Below, piece by piece: positions 1 to 8,681 of a DNA stretch of 64,000 bases. Below the pieces are notes generated by a model. It was not told where the DNA came from and ran no database searches. It saw only the letters and a program-made list of their open reading frames with translations. A program made the position numbers and the translations under genes. The DNA comes from Psychrobacter sp. M13 (lineage in GTDB: Bacteria > Pseudomonadota > Gammaproteobacteria > Pseudomonadales > Moraxellaceae): NCBI RefSeq assembly GCF_030718935.1, contig NZ_CP132194.1, forward strand, positions 744,001 through 808,000, written 5' to 3'. Position 1 is the first letter of the stretch, and the number at the start of each line of letters is the position of its first letter.

Positions 1-1500
1 TTGTTAGATGATGGCACTATAGCAGCTAGTTATGCAGCTTTAGGCTTAAAGCTACCTTTTCTTGCACCTAAAGTATCTACAGCTATTTATGCGACCGAAG
101 TTAGTAGCAAGGTTGCCTCCTCCACACTGCGCTCTCAAGCGGATGCTTATCTTGCACTCATCGAGCAGATACTTAAGGATGAAGGTGCAGATGTTAATAT
201 ATTAGTGAATCAATCGTCACTAAATGCGCAGTCTTCGGTAGTTCAAGCTACTTTAAGTGTCAATTTTACCAATACTACTCAGAGTGCTAGTAATATCAGA
301 AATCTGGTGCTAAAAGCGATTAATGATGGTGTATTACCAGCCAATATGATGTCAAGTGGCACAGACTTTGGCGATAAAATCCGCTTGAATTTAGCTTTTT
401 GGGAAGATCAGGGTAATGTTTTCTTATGGGCTGGTGCAAACTTAGCTGAAGATGCAAAAGCGGTAGCAGCTAAGTATAACGATCTTAGTAACGCTGCTGC
501 ATTAACTTCAAGCCGTGTGTTAACTACTGTTGCCTCTAAAGAGACGTTTAAGCAGACTGAGGCTAGTGCAGGTGGAGTAGATATCCTTTGGTCGATCGAC
601 GCATCTGGCTCTATGAGTCAAGAGCAGCAGAATCTTGCAAATGGGGCAGAGCAGTTTTTTACTACGTTGAATACTGCAGGATTGGATTATCGCTTAGCAG
701 TGAATACTCAAGGTAATGATAACACCCGCTATAGCTGTACGTCTTTGCGTCAGACAACGGCAGGTGAAAGCTTCATCGATAGTAATACGCCTGATGCGCT
801 TGCAAAGTGGCGTGTTCTAGCATCACCAGGCACTAGTGATTCTGGTAATGAAACTGGATTCTATTGTACTAGAGAAGTTAGTCTAACAGGCTTTGATCGA
901 CCCAATGCGAAAAACTTGGTTGTGTTTGTCTCTGATGAGCCTGAAAATGAAACGGTTAATTCTTCTCGTCCGAGTGCTAGTGGTAGCTCTAGTTATGTTT
1001 CCCGTGACTTTGAAGATTATAAACAGTACTTTACCAATACAGGTGCTACTTATTTTGCCATTGCAGGTACTGGCTCGATTTTAAAGCCAACGTTTAGTAG
1101 TAACGTTAACTTGAATGCAAATGGGGATTATAGCTGTAATGGTCAAGGTGGCAGTGCTGCAGGTGGTGCACACTTTAGCGAAATTGCTAAATTGACAGGC
1201 GGTAGCTCAGCATCTATCTGTGCAGATTCTACAGATTGGACCGTTATGTTTGATAAGATTTTGGAAACTGCAACAGGACTGGCCAGTAACTTTAAATTGC
1301 AGTATGCTCCGATACCTTCTTCAGTGAAGGTAATGGTAGCAGGTAAGGCACTCACCCGAGATATTAGCCATCAAAATGGGTTTGATATTATATATGGCAA
1401 AAACGATATTTCACTTGTATTTTATGGTAATAGCTTACCTAAACAAGGTGATGCAATTGAAATAGAGTATGACTACTTAGCTGGTAAAGTTGTTAAGTAG
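1..1500 (+). CDS. von Willebrand factor A domain protein, 5' truncated by window edge
   Basis: The frame is open from base 1, so the true start lies upstream and at least 499 residues are visible. A VWA domain begins near residue 195 with a hydrophobic strand followed by the metal-ion-dependent adhesion site D-A-S-G-S-M-S (Asp at about 200). A later strand, LVVFVSDEPEN, fits the usual VWA core. Several cysteines (in CTS, FYCTRE, YSCNG, SICADS) suggest disulphides and an extracytoplasmic location. The C-terminal 80 residues look like a beta domain (IEIEYDYLAGKVVK at the end). VWA domains bind protein partners through a divalent metal; the partner here cannot be read. The N-terminal half is not recognised. 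It is probably a surface or periplasmic protein. Confidence 0.75.
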   Translation: MLDDGTIAASYAALGLKLPFLAPKVSTAIYATEVSSKVASSTLRSQADAYLALIEQILKDEGADVNILVNQSSLNAQSSVVQATLSVNFTNTTQSASNIRNLVLKAINDGVLPANMMSSGTDFGDKIRLNLAFWEDQGNVFLWAGANLAEDAKAVAAKYNDLSNAAALTSSRVLTTVASKETFKQTEASAGGVDILWSIDASGSMSQEQQNLANGAEQFFTTLNTAGLDYRLAVNTQGNDNTRYSCTSLRQTTAGESFIDSNTPDALAKWRVLASPGTSDSGNETGFYCTREVSLTGFDRPNAKNLVVFVSDEPENETVNSSRPSASGSSSYVSRDFEDYKQYFTNTGATYFAIAGTGSILKPTFSSNVNLNANGDYSCNGQGGSAAGGAHFSEIAKLTGGSSASICADSTDWTVMFDKILETATGLASNFKLQYAPIPSSVKVMVAGKALTRDISHQNGFDIIYGKNDISLVFYGNSLPKQGDAIEIEYDYLAGKVVK

Positions 1501-1527
1501 ATATGTACTTTAACTATAATTTTTATC

Positions 1528-1562
1528 ACTTCTGAAATGAGCTTAAAGCTCATTTCAGAAGT
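1528..1562. terminator. perfect 17-bp palindrome between convergent genes
   Basis: The arm 1528-1544 (acttctgaaatgagctt) is exactly complementary to 1546-1562 around a single central base. It lies 28 nt after the VWA stop and 56 nt from the stop of the convergent NUP gene, so a shared bidirectional terminator is likely. There is no clear T-tract on either strand, so it is not a textbook intrinsic terminator. Confidence 0.5.
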
Positions 1563-1617
1563 TAATAATCGATAGTCAGTGATTGATTATTGTACTGATT
1601 AATACCTATTTCAGGTT

Positions 1618-2643
1618 TTATTTTTGCTCAAGTTTTGGCACGCCGTTTTCCCAAACGTTCCAGTTATTAACGATATGATCGACAGTTTCTGATCCTACCA
1701 ATACTATATTCTCCACTGTTTCTGAAAAGCCACCAGCTGTTTCTCCTGGAGCTGGGTCTAGATGTTGAAGAGTAGTCTCGTTTGGATGACCTTGGTCAAA
1801 GTTCACCGCACCACGTAAGCTCATTATGCGTTCAGTTCCTACAGTTCTATCTAGTACTTGCGCTATTGCAGCGGCTTCCATTTCAGTGATCACGTAATCA
1901 TCTGTTTCATACAGCTCAGTGATGTATTGAGCTTGTTTTGACAAGCCGGGACCATGAAAAAACGTATCTCCTGTCATATGAGTTCCTACCGTTACGGCTG
2001 GACTACGTCTTGCTTCAGCATTTGGATATCTCATTCGATAAGCATTAGCTTCTTTTGAGTCTTTCAAAGAAACGGACTCACTCAAATGTAGATTCCACTT
2101 AAGTAATTCAGGGTTGAGTTGATAGCGACGAATGTCTTCATAACCTTTACGAGGCGTAAAAGTAGGCGCACCTTTTTCACCTTCTTCTGCTTTCCAGCGA
2201 TGACCTAAATCATAATCCACCAGCCAAGATGCCCAGCTTACATCTCCTATAGTGCCTTTATTAGGTGGGGTGCCTGCGACGCCGCTTAGAATGAAATAAC
2301 TCTTTGCAAAGTCAAATTTAGGAGAGAGTGTTATTGCTTGCACAGATGCTGAAGATCCTACTTTACCCATGCCTAATACTGATCCACAAACGCCTTCAGA
2401 GTTGCAGTAGACTGGGCTGTGAGCACCTTCTACTTTTATGGGTTTACTGTCTGCAAAATATCGATTATACCAATGCTGAAATTCGCCGGCTTTATCTCCA
2501 CTGTTTTCACCAATTTCAAACATCGCGGCGATAAATACTTTCACTTCGATCTTATCTTCATAAGTTTCAGCTTGCGCATTACTACAGAACATAAGCATTA
2601 CAGTAAAAAAGGATAAATAGAAAAAACGTTCTTTTATAAACAT
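1618..2643 (-). CDS. Purine nucleoside permease (NUP) family protein, exported
   Basis: A 341-residue protein with a clear signal peptide (positive start MFIKER, hydrophobic core, cleavage probably after SNAQA near residue 25). The body matches the NUP family (related to the fungal nucleoside permease and the nucleoside phosphorylase fold): VCGSVLGMGKVGSSASVQAI, then the glycine-rich ILSGVAGTPP near residue 120, then DYDLGHRW, and later TGDTFFHGPG and TEMEAAAIAQVL, which resemble nucleoside-phosphorylase-like binding segments. A periplasmic location and a role in purine nucleoside binding, cleavage or uptake are inferred from the family. It has its own transcription unit, convergent with the VWA gene. 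The start is supported by a hydrophobic leader and an AGG upstream. Confidence 0.8.
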   Translation of the reverse strand: MFIKERFFYLSFFTVMLMFCSNAQAETYEDKIEVKVFIAAMFEIGENSGDKAGEFQHWYNRYFADSKPIKVEGAHSPVYCNSEGVCGSVLGMGKVGSSASVQAITLSPKFDFAKSYFILSGVAGTPPNKGTIGDVSWASWLVDYDLGHRWKAEEGEKGAPTFTPRKGYEDIRRYQLNPELLKWNLHLSESVSLKDSKEANAYRMRYPNAEARRSPAVTVGTHMTGDTFFHGPGLSKQAQYITELYETDDYVITEMEAAAIAQVLDRTVGTERIMSLRGAVNFDQGHPNETTLQHLDPAPGETAGGFSETVENIVLVGSETVDHIVNNWNVWENGVPKLEQK

Positions 2644-2975
2644 GTTTGATGCCTATTTGAAATATATGGTTCTGGGTTAACTGCTTAATTAGAAGTAGCT
2701 AAAATTTTTGCTAAAACTAGGATAGTTTACTTCGTGTAGAATAACATAATCTGTAAATAGGCTGTACAGCTTAGCTAGCTCAAAGTGTCGTTCAATAAAA
2801 TGTAATATAAATAGCTTTAACCTTATTGACAATCAGCAATGCTATCTCACTATAGAAGTATTGTTTTAAGCAAACTATAATCAAACATTCTGAAACTATT
2901 ACTAGCTAGTATTATGTTAACCTGAAGTTTATTAAAGATAAATTTTAGACAACTATAATCATTAAAGAGAGTCCT
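2644..2975. other. intergenic region between divergent NUP and osmC-like genes
   Basis: About 330 AT-rich bases with no convincing reading frame. It must hold the promoters of both flanking genes. The clearest element is a perfect TATAAT at 2876-2881 on the plus strand, about 95 nt before the osmC-like start. No good -35 box stands at the right distance. A second TATAAT at 2954-2959 is too close to the ribosome binding site to be convincing. Confidence 0.4.
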
Positions 2976-3389
2976 ATGACCACTTCAAAAGTAACTTATC
3001 AAGGCGAACTGCGTACCACAGCGGTACACTTGCAATCAGCTAACGAGATTATAACGGATGCACCTGTCGATAATCATGGTAAAGGTGAGGCGTTTTCGCC
3101 AACTGATCTATTAGCGACTAGCTTAGCCAGTTGTATGCTGACTATCATCGGTATCAAAGCGGCTGACATGGAGATTGATGTCACAGGCACTACCGCTGAA
3201 GTGACTAAAGTAATGTCAGCTGATCCTAGACGCGTGAGTGAAGTGCATGTCGCTATCACCTTTAATCAAGCGCTTGATGATAAGACGCAAAAAATATTCT
3301 ATAACACGGCGCTCACTTGCCCAGTAGCTAAGAGCATCCATCCTGATATCATTCAAAATATCACTATAAAATGTGCTGATGAGTCTTAG
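2976..3389 (+). CDS. OsmC family peroxiredoxin-like protein
   Basis: 137 residues, the normal length for the OsmC/YhfA family, which reduces organic hydroperoxides with a pair of cysteines. Both conserved cysteines are visible: one in LATSLASCMLTI (about residue 54) and one in TALTCPVAKSIHPDI (about residue 116). The start ATG follows AAAGAGAG at good spacing. The next gene, a flavodoxin-like protein, begins one base after this stop, so the two are co-transcribed and may work together in redox defence. This is cytoplasmic. The exact peroxide substrate is not known. Confidence 0.87.
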   Translation: MTTSKVTYQGELRTTAVHLQSANEIITDAPVDNHGKGEAFSPTDLLATSLASCMLTIIGIKAADMEIDVTGTTAEVTKVMSADPRRVSEVHVAITFNQALDDKTQKIFYNTALTCPVAKSIHPDIIQNITIKCADES

Positions 3390-3390
3390 T

Positions 3391-3870
3391 ATGACGATTA
3401 AAAGTATGACCACCAAAACCTTGCTTATCGTTGCTCATGCACCATCGCCAAATACTAAAAAGCTAGCACAGACCGCTTTTAATGGTGCTAATCATCCTGA
3501 CCTCGATATTAATGTGATAATGAAGTCGCCACAGGATACGTATCCAGAAGATGTGCTAACAGCGGATGCTTTATTACTGGGGACGACTGAAAATTTGTCC
3601 TATATGGCAGGATTGACCAAGGACTTTTTTGATCGCTGTTATTATCCAGTGTTAGAGCACAAACAAGGCATGCCGTTTGCGCTTTATATACGAGCAGGAT
3701 TCGATGGTACAGGTACCAAACTGGCTATGAAAACGATTATCACAGGATTGCGTTGGAACCAAGTTCAAGAAACTTTAATCTTAAAAGGGGATTGGCAAGA
3801 AGTATTCACTGAGCAAGTCGAAGAGTTAGCCATGACTCTTGCTGCTGGTGTAGAAGCGGGAATTTATTAA
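3391..3870 (+). CDS. Flavodoxin-fold NAD(P)H-dependent reductase-like protein
   Basis: About 159 residues. The N-terminus TLLIVAHAPSPNTKKLAQTAFNG has the flavodoxin pattern: a beta strand, then an S/T-N-T phosphate-binding loop for FMN. Later segments LLLGTTENLSYMAGLTKDFFDRCYYP and ALYIRAGFDGTGTK fit the flavodoxin core, including the flavin ring-contact loop after the third strand. The chosen ATG is the first after the osmC-like stop; a GTG at 3373 and an ATG at 3406 are alternatives. The tight spacing with osmC implies one transcript. The electron-transfer partner is unknown. Confidence 0.8.
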   Translation: MTIKSMTTKTLLIVAHAPSPNTKKLAQTAFNGANHPDLDINVIMKSPQDTYPEDVLTADALLLGTTENLSYMAGLTKDFFDRCYYPVLEHKQGMPFALYIRAGFDGTGTKLAMKTIITGLRWNQVQETLILKGDWQEVFTEQVEELAMTLAAGVEAGIY

Positions 3871-3927
3871 TAATTTTACTTCAAAGCCAAATATTTTATG
3901 TTTGCATAAGTGACAAAGGTCTATTCT

Positions 3928-4566
3928 ATGAGAAGCCATGATAATAACTTTAAGAGCTTGAACACTCATCTACCTTGTTCGCAAGCCTGTGAAAATAATA
4001 AGCAAGCTATTCTTGAAGTGTTAGAAAAAGAGCTCGCAGGACGTTCGCATGTGTTAGAAGTAGGCTCGGGAACGGGTCAGCATAGCGTATATTTTGCGCC
4101 AAGATTATCGCATTTGCAGTGGCAAACGAGTGATGTTATTAATAACCATCAGGTCATTCAAGCTTGGCATAATAGCTATCCTGCACCGAATTTACACGCG
4201 CCATTAGCGTTTGATTTGATAACAGATACTATGCCTGCCTATAAAAGCAGTAAACCATTCGACGCAGTCTTTAGCGCTAATACCTTACACATTATTGCTT
4301 GGTCTTTGGTTGAACGCTTGTTTAAATTGGTTGGGGAGGCGCTACCCATAGACGGTAAGTTGATTATATACGGGCCTTTTAATGAAAACGGTTTATATAC
4401 TAGCGCCAGTAATCAAAGTTTTGATTTTTCATTAAGACAGCGCGAACCTAGCAGTGGCATTCGTAATAAAGAAGACATTACTGCCTTAGCAAAGCAGCAT
4501 CATTTAACCTTAGAAAATGAATATCAGATGCCAGCAAACAATCAAATATTGGTCTTTAAAAAATAA
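3928..4566 (+). CDS. DUF938 family SAM-dependent methyltransferase-like protein
   Basis: About 212 residues. The SAM-binding glycine motif VLEVGSGTGQHSVYFAPRL and the following WQTSDV are typical of the DUF938 class I methyltransferase-like family. Other family landmarks are FDAVFSANTLHIIAW, the post-motif segment GKLIIYGPFNENGLYTSASNQSFD and IRNKEDITALAKQ. The substrate of this family is not established. The ATG at 3928 is preferred over the GTG at 3910 because AAAGG at 3915-3919 stands 8 nt before it. It may be the last gene of the osmC-flavodoxin cluster; the gap is about 57 nt. Confidence 0.82.
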   Translation: MRSHDNNFKSLNTHLPCSQACENNKQAILEVLEKELAGRSHVLEVGSGTGQHSVYFAPRLSHLQWQTSDVINNHQVIQAWHNSYPAPNLHAPLAFDLITDTMPAYKSSKPFDAVFSANTLHIIAWSLVERLFKLVGEALPIDGKLIIYGPFNENGLYTSASNQSFDFSLRQREPSSGIRNKEDITALAKQHHLTLENEYQMPANNQILVFKK

Positions 4567-4595
4567 CCGCTACCTTTTATAGTAAGCGGTTATTT
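4561..4595. terminator. bidirectional terminator between methyltransferase and ppc
   Basis: An 11-bp perfect stem (4561-4571 with 4585-4595) around a 13-nt loop overlaps the stop of the plus-strand gene. Read on the minus strand, the stem is followed by six T residues, so it should end ppc transcription. On the plus strand the T-tract is weak. Confidence 0.75.
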
Positions 4596-4607
4596 GAATT
4601 TAGAACC

Positions 4608-7388
4608 CTAGCCCGTATTACGTAAGCCCGCTGCTAAAGCATTAATACTGCGAATTAAGGGGTCTTCTACCGCGAGTCTATCATTATTATCAGTGTCAGA
4701 AGTATCTTGCTCACGCATCCGCTTCAGTAGCTCGATTTGAATATAGTTTATCGGATCCAAATAAGCATTACGCCATTTTAATGAGGCGGCTAGCTCTTGT
4801 TGATTAGAAAGTAGCGTTTGTTGATTGAGTAGTGAATTCAAGCCAGTAGAAGTTAGCTCGTGCTCATTGATGACTTTTTGCATCACTTGCTCGCGCAGCA
4901 GCTCATCCTCACATAACAGACTATAAGCCTGAGCAATATCTATCTCACATTTAGTAAAAGCCATCTCAATATTACTCATAAAGACAGTAAAGAATGGCCA
5001 GTTCTCATTCATCTCCTGCATTAGAGCTTCATCCTGTTTGACGCTATCCAAAGCACTGCCGACGCCATACCAAGCGGGTAGCGTAAAACGTGCCAATGAC
5101 CACCCAAAGACCCAAGGTATCGCACGGATAGTGGATTTGCTTGGCAGGCCTTTTTTGCGATGGGCAGGACGGGAGCCAATATTTAATAAAGAAATCTCTT
5201 GAACGGGCGTTGCTTGAGAATAAAATTTATAAAATCCTTCGGTATTATCGGTAAGCTCTCGATACTGAGCTTCGCCTGCGTCAGCTAAACGCGTAAAAAG
5301 CGCTTCGTAATCTTCTAGTTGGCTAGGCTGATCAATAAACCTTGAAGAGCTGGCTTTGAGAGCGCCAGTAATTCCCATCGTTAGCTCAAATACTGCTGTA
5401 TCTGGATTGGCATATTTGGCATAAAGTACTTCACCTTGTTCAGTGAATTTGATTTGTCCCATTAAAGTGCCAGCAGGCTGCGCAGCGATAGCTTTATGGG
5501 TGGAGCCACCACCACGACTGACTGAACCACCTCGACCATGGAAAAGGCGAGTCGTGATGCCATATTGATGGGCAATGCTAGTGATGGTCTGCTGAGCGCT
5601 ATAGAGCTGCCAAGCTGAGGTGATAATACCACCATCTTTAGAAGAGTCTGAGTAGCCAAGCATAATTTCTTGCAAGTTTCCTGAGTGCTCAAGCAACTGA
5701 CGATAGAGCGGATTATCTAAAATCGTCGGCATGATCTTATCGATATTTTTTAGATCATCAATAGTCTCAAATAGCGGCGCAACAGGTAAAGCGGCAAACA
5801 TATGACCTTCGTCTGTGATGCCAGATAATCCTGCAAACCGCATGAGTAATAGCACTTCTAACAGCTGACTAGCATTATTAGTCATGGAGATCACGTAGCT
5901 GCCAAAGGTATCCTCACCCACTAATTTTCGTAATTTTGCTACCGACTGCATCAAGGCTAGCTGCTCGCGAGTCTGATCCGTTAGATTATCGCTGTAAATA
6001 AGTGGCGTACCAGGATTACTAAGTAAGCGCGTTAGCCATTCCTGACGTTCTGTTTCGCTCAGCTGAGTATAATCAGGTAGGTTTGAGGCATTGGCGAAAA
6101 TATCAGCAATGACCTCACCGTGATAGCCTGAATCTTGACGAATATCAAGTGCCGCTAGATGGAAGCCGCAAGTTTTAACTAGACGTATCAAATCCAGCAA
6201 GGCACCATCGGAATGAGCTTTGTCATGATTAGCAACGCTTTCGCGAATAAGACGTAAGTCTTCTAAAAAGTCTTGCGGCGTTGAATAGGCGCGCTTTTGA
6301 GCTTCAGGATCAGCACCTTGGCTCTGAATATGTAGAGTAGTGGCTTTGATTTTGGCAATAATTATTGAGAGTAAACGGCGATAAGGTTCATTATCATAAT
6401 CATCAATATTGTAAGAGAATACTTCTTTATCAAGCTCGCTATAGTCTGCTATGCGAGCATAAACATCTGCTGCAATATCGACAATGGTGTCACTATGCAC
6501 AAGCTTACGGCGTAGTTTTTTTAGCAAAACTTGATAGTGACGTAAGACCGCATTAGCATGCATTAATACGGCCATTTCTGTCGTCTCGTGAGTGACAAAA
6601 GGGTTGCCATCCCGATCACCACCTATCCAAGAGCCGAAACTCACAAAAGCGGGTAGAGGATAATCGCTCAATTCAGGATAGATATCGACAATGGCATTTT
6701 TAATATTACGATAAACTTTGGGAATCGCGGTAAATAAACTGACATCAAAGTAATGTAAACCATTATTGATCTCGTCATAAACTAAAGGCTTGCGGGTACG
6801 AACTTCATCTGATGACCATAGTAGATCAATAGTCTCTGCCGTTTTTTGCTTGGCTTGCTCGAACGCCTGGCTTCCTTCAGGCAGATCATTTAGCGCATCG
6901 CTGTGTTGATAAAGCGTCTGTAAGATATTCATAGTGGTGCGTCTACGCGCTTCGGTAGGATGCGCGGTAAACACTGGCATGAACTTCAATCGATCGATAA
7001 GCTCTTTGATCTGATTGGGCTCAATATTACGCTCACGGCACTCCAGCAAGGTATGGCGAAATGAGCCCTCCCAACTTTGATTAGACTCAGCACGTTGTGT
7101 ACGACGTTGCTCGCGTAAGTAGTTTTCTTCCGTTAAGTTTGCTAAAAAGAAATAAATAGAAAAGGCACGAATAACATTTTTTAAAGTTTGATTATCTAAA
7201 GAGGCAATAAGTTCGATAAGCTGTTGTTTATTTTTGGGATTATGTTCACGGCGCTCCTGAATAAATCCGCTGCGTAAAGTTTCAATCGTGTTAACAGTAT
7301 CTTCTCCAGACTGACGAGAAATCGCCTCTCCTAAAAATGATCCTAACAACCTGACACGGGTACGCAATACCTCATTATTCAACAGCAT
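4608..7388 (-). CDS. ppc: Phosphoenolpyruvate carboxylase
   Basis: 926 residues, full length for bacterial PEPC, which carboxylates PEP to oxaloacetate and so refills the TCA cycle. The catalytic histidine motif FTAHPTEARRRT is at about residue 143. The second catalytic segment GYSDSSKDGG has its lysine near 584, and the glycine-rich loop FHGRGGSVSRGGG follows. The C-terminus ends in RNTG, the conserved PEPC tail. The ATG is preceded by AAGGAG at good spacing. It is monocistronic, with a terminator just downstream. Regulation is not visible. Confidence 0.97.
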   Translation of the reverse strand: MLLNNEVLRTRVRLLGSFLGEAISRQSGEDTVNTIETLRSGFIQERREHNPKNKQQLIELIASLDNQTLKNVIRAFSIYFFLANLTEENYLREQRRTQRAESNQSWEGSFRHTLLECRERNIEPNQIKELIDRLKFMPVFTAHPTEARRRTTMNILQTLYQHSDALNDLPEGSQAFEQAKQKTAETIDLLWSSDEVRTRKPLVYDEINNGLHYFDVSLFTAIPKVYRNIKNAIVDIYPELSDYPLPAFVSFGSWIGGDRDGNPFVTHETTEMAVLMHANAVLRHYQVLLKKLRRKLVHSDTIVDIAADVYARIADYSELDKEVFSYNIDDYDNEPYRRLLSIIIAKIKATTLHIQSQGADPEAQKRAYSTPQDFLEDLRLIRESVANHDKAHSDGALLDLIRLVKTCGFHLAALDIRQDSGYHGEVIADIFANASNLPDYTQLSETERQEWLTRLLSNPGTPLIYSDNLTDQTREQLALMQSVAKLRKLVGEDTFGSYVISMTNNASQLLEVLLLMRFAGLSGITDEGHMFAALPVAPLFETIDDLKNIDKIMPTILDNPLYRQLLEHSGNLQEIMLGYSDSSKDGGIITSAWQLYSAQQTITSIAHQYGITTRLFHGRGGSVSRGGGSTHKAIAAQPAGTLMGQIKFTEQGEVLYAKYANPDTAVFELTMGITGALKASSSRFIDQPSQLEDYEALFTRLADAGEAQYRELTDNTEGFYKFYSQATPVQEISLLNIGSRPAHRKKGLPSKSTIRAIPWVFGWSLARFTLPAWYGVGSALDSVKQDEALMQEMNENWPFFTVFMSNIEMAFTKCEIDIAQAYSLLCEDELLREQVMQKVINEHELTSTGLNSLLNQQTLLSNQQELAASLKWRNAYLDPINYIQIELLKRMREQDTSDTDNNDRLAVEDPLIRSINALAAGLRNTG

Positions 7389-7607
7389 ATCTGAACTCCT
7401 TATCTTTTATTGAAGTGTTTAACCTATAGTGAATTTACTTTATAGGTGTTATAGCATAACTGAAATAAAAATTGCGCCGCCTCTGGAGCACGAAGCAACC
7501 AGCAAGCGAGACAACATTTATTCCAGTCAAAGGTATTACGGGCTTTACTACTTTTATGATATATAGACGACATAAAGGATAAAATTTCTGCTTAGTCTAG
7601 GCTATAT

Positions 7608-8399
7608 TTATTTATATTCGCTAGATAAAAAGTCCATATAGCGCTTCCATGAGCGCGTATCTGCACGCTCGTCATATCTATCACTACCGAATACCGTATA
7701 GGCGTGTCTTGCGCCACTATAAGTGACCATTTCATGAGGGACTTTTGCCGCCTCAAGTGTCTTACCAAGGGTCATAAAGCTTTCCATAGAGACAGCTTCG
7801 TCAGCAGTACCATGGAAGACTAAGATCTCGCCTTTAGTATTCTCATAGTTCTGACCCTTGGGGATATCGAAGGCGCCATGAAAAGGCACAAAGGCTTTTT
7901 GAGGAAAGCCTGCACGCGCAAGCTCTAACGCGACCGTACCACCGAAGCAGTAGCCCATTGTCACACCTTCTTGAACGTTATTACCTTGATCCTGTCCGAC
8001 ATTCAATGCGGCTTCAAGCAATCGACGCATTTTGGCACGATCATCATATAAAGCTCCCGTTAAGCGTTTTTTATCTTCCATTGCAGTCGGACGGACACCT
8101 GTGCCAAACATATCAGCCGCTAGCACATTGTATCCCTCTTCAGCTAGCATATCAGCGCGCTTACGTTCATAGTCAGTGACGCCATCCCAATCATGAATGA
8201 GTAATATAAAAGGCGCATTAGGCACATCAGCACGGGCGTAGTAACCTTCATAAGCTTGATTGTCTACAGTATAAGTAATGTTCTGTGTGGTAATGGCGCT
8301 CGCAGTTTGACTAACAAGTAACACCATTGCACTAATAGAGGCGCTGGCTAGCATCGATTGAGAAGGGGTTTTGGATAAACGTTGAATGAATGAAAACAT
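7608..8399 (-). CDS. Exported dienelactone hydrolase family protein
   Basis: About 263 residues with a signal peptide ending near VSQTASA. The mature part is an alpha/beta hydrolase of the dienelactone hydrolase family. The nucleophile elbow is G-Y-C-F-G-G (cysteine rather than serine, as in DLH), the acid is in HGTADEAV and the histidine is in SGARHAYTVF. The early DWDGVTDYERKRADMLAEEGY matches the family. The substrate is unknown; periplasmic ester or lactone hydrolysis is inferred. The ATG at 8399 is preferred over the GTG at 8411 because GAGG lies about 8 nt upstream of it. Confidence 0.85.
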   Translation of the reverse strand: MFSFIQRLSKTPSQSMLASASISAMVLLVSQTASAITTQNITYTVDNQAYEGYYARADVPNAPFILLIHDWDGVTDYERKRADMLAEEGYNVLAADMFGTGVRPTAMEDKKRLTGALYDDRAKMRRLLEAALNVGQDQGNNVQEGVTMGYCFGGTVALELARAGFPQKAFVPFHGAFDIPKGQNYENTKGEILVFHGTADEAVSMESFMTLGKTLEAAKVPHEMVTYSGARHAYTVFGSDRYDERADTRSWKRYMDFLSSEYK

Positions 8400-8681
8400 A
8401 ACTGACCTCACTATTTATATTAAGATAATTGGATCAAGCCGTTCTATTTAATAATGCTTTTAATATCTAAATCTACTCTAAATAATATCATAAGATAAAA
8501 TACTATTGAGAATCTTTTTTATTTGTGCAAACTTTAACCAAATATCAACACGGATAGTCATGAATTTATTGAGTTTCTTGAGTAATATTATTTATCTCTT
8601 CTCTTATAGTAAACTTAAAGAATTAGAGTTAATTTAAAGTATTTCTAAAACTGAACTCATAAAATCTAGCAAGGATGGATA

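Noticed and set aside
4608..8399. A link between ppc, the exported hydrolase and katE as one pathway
   Set aside because: Each has its own transcription unit or direction; the neighbours share no known pathway.
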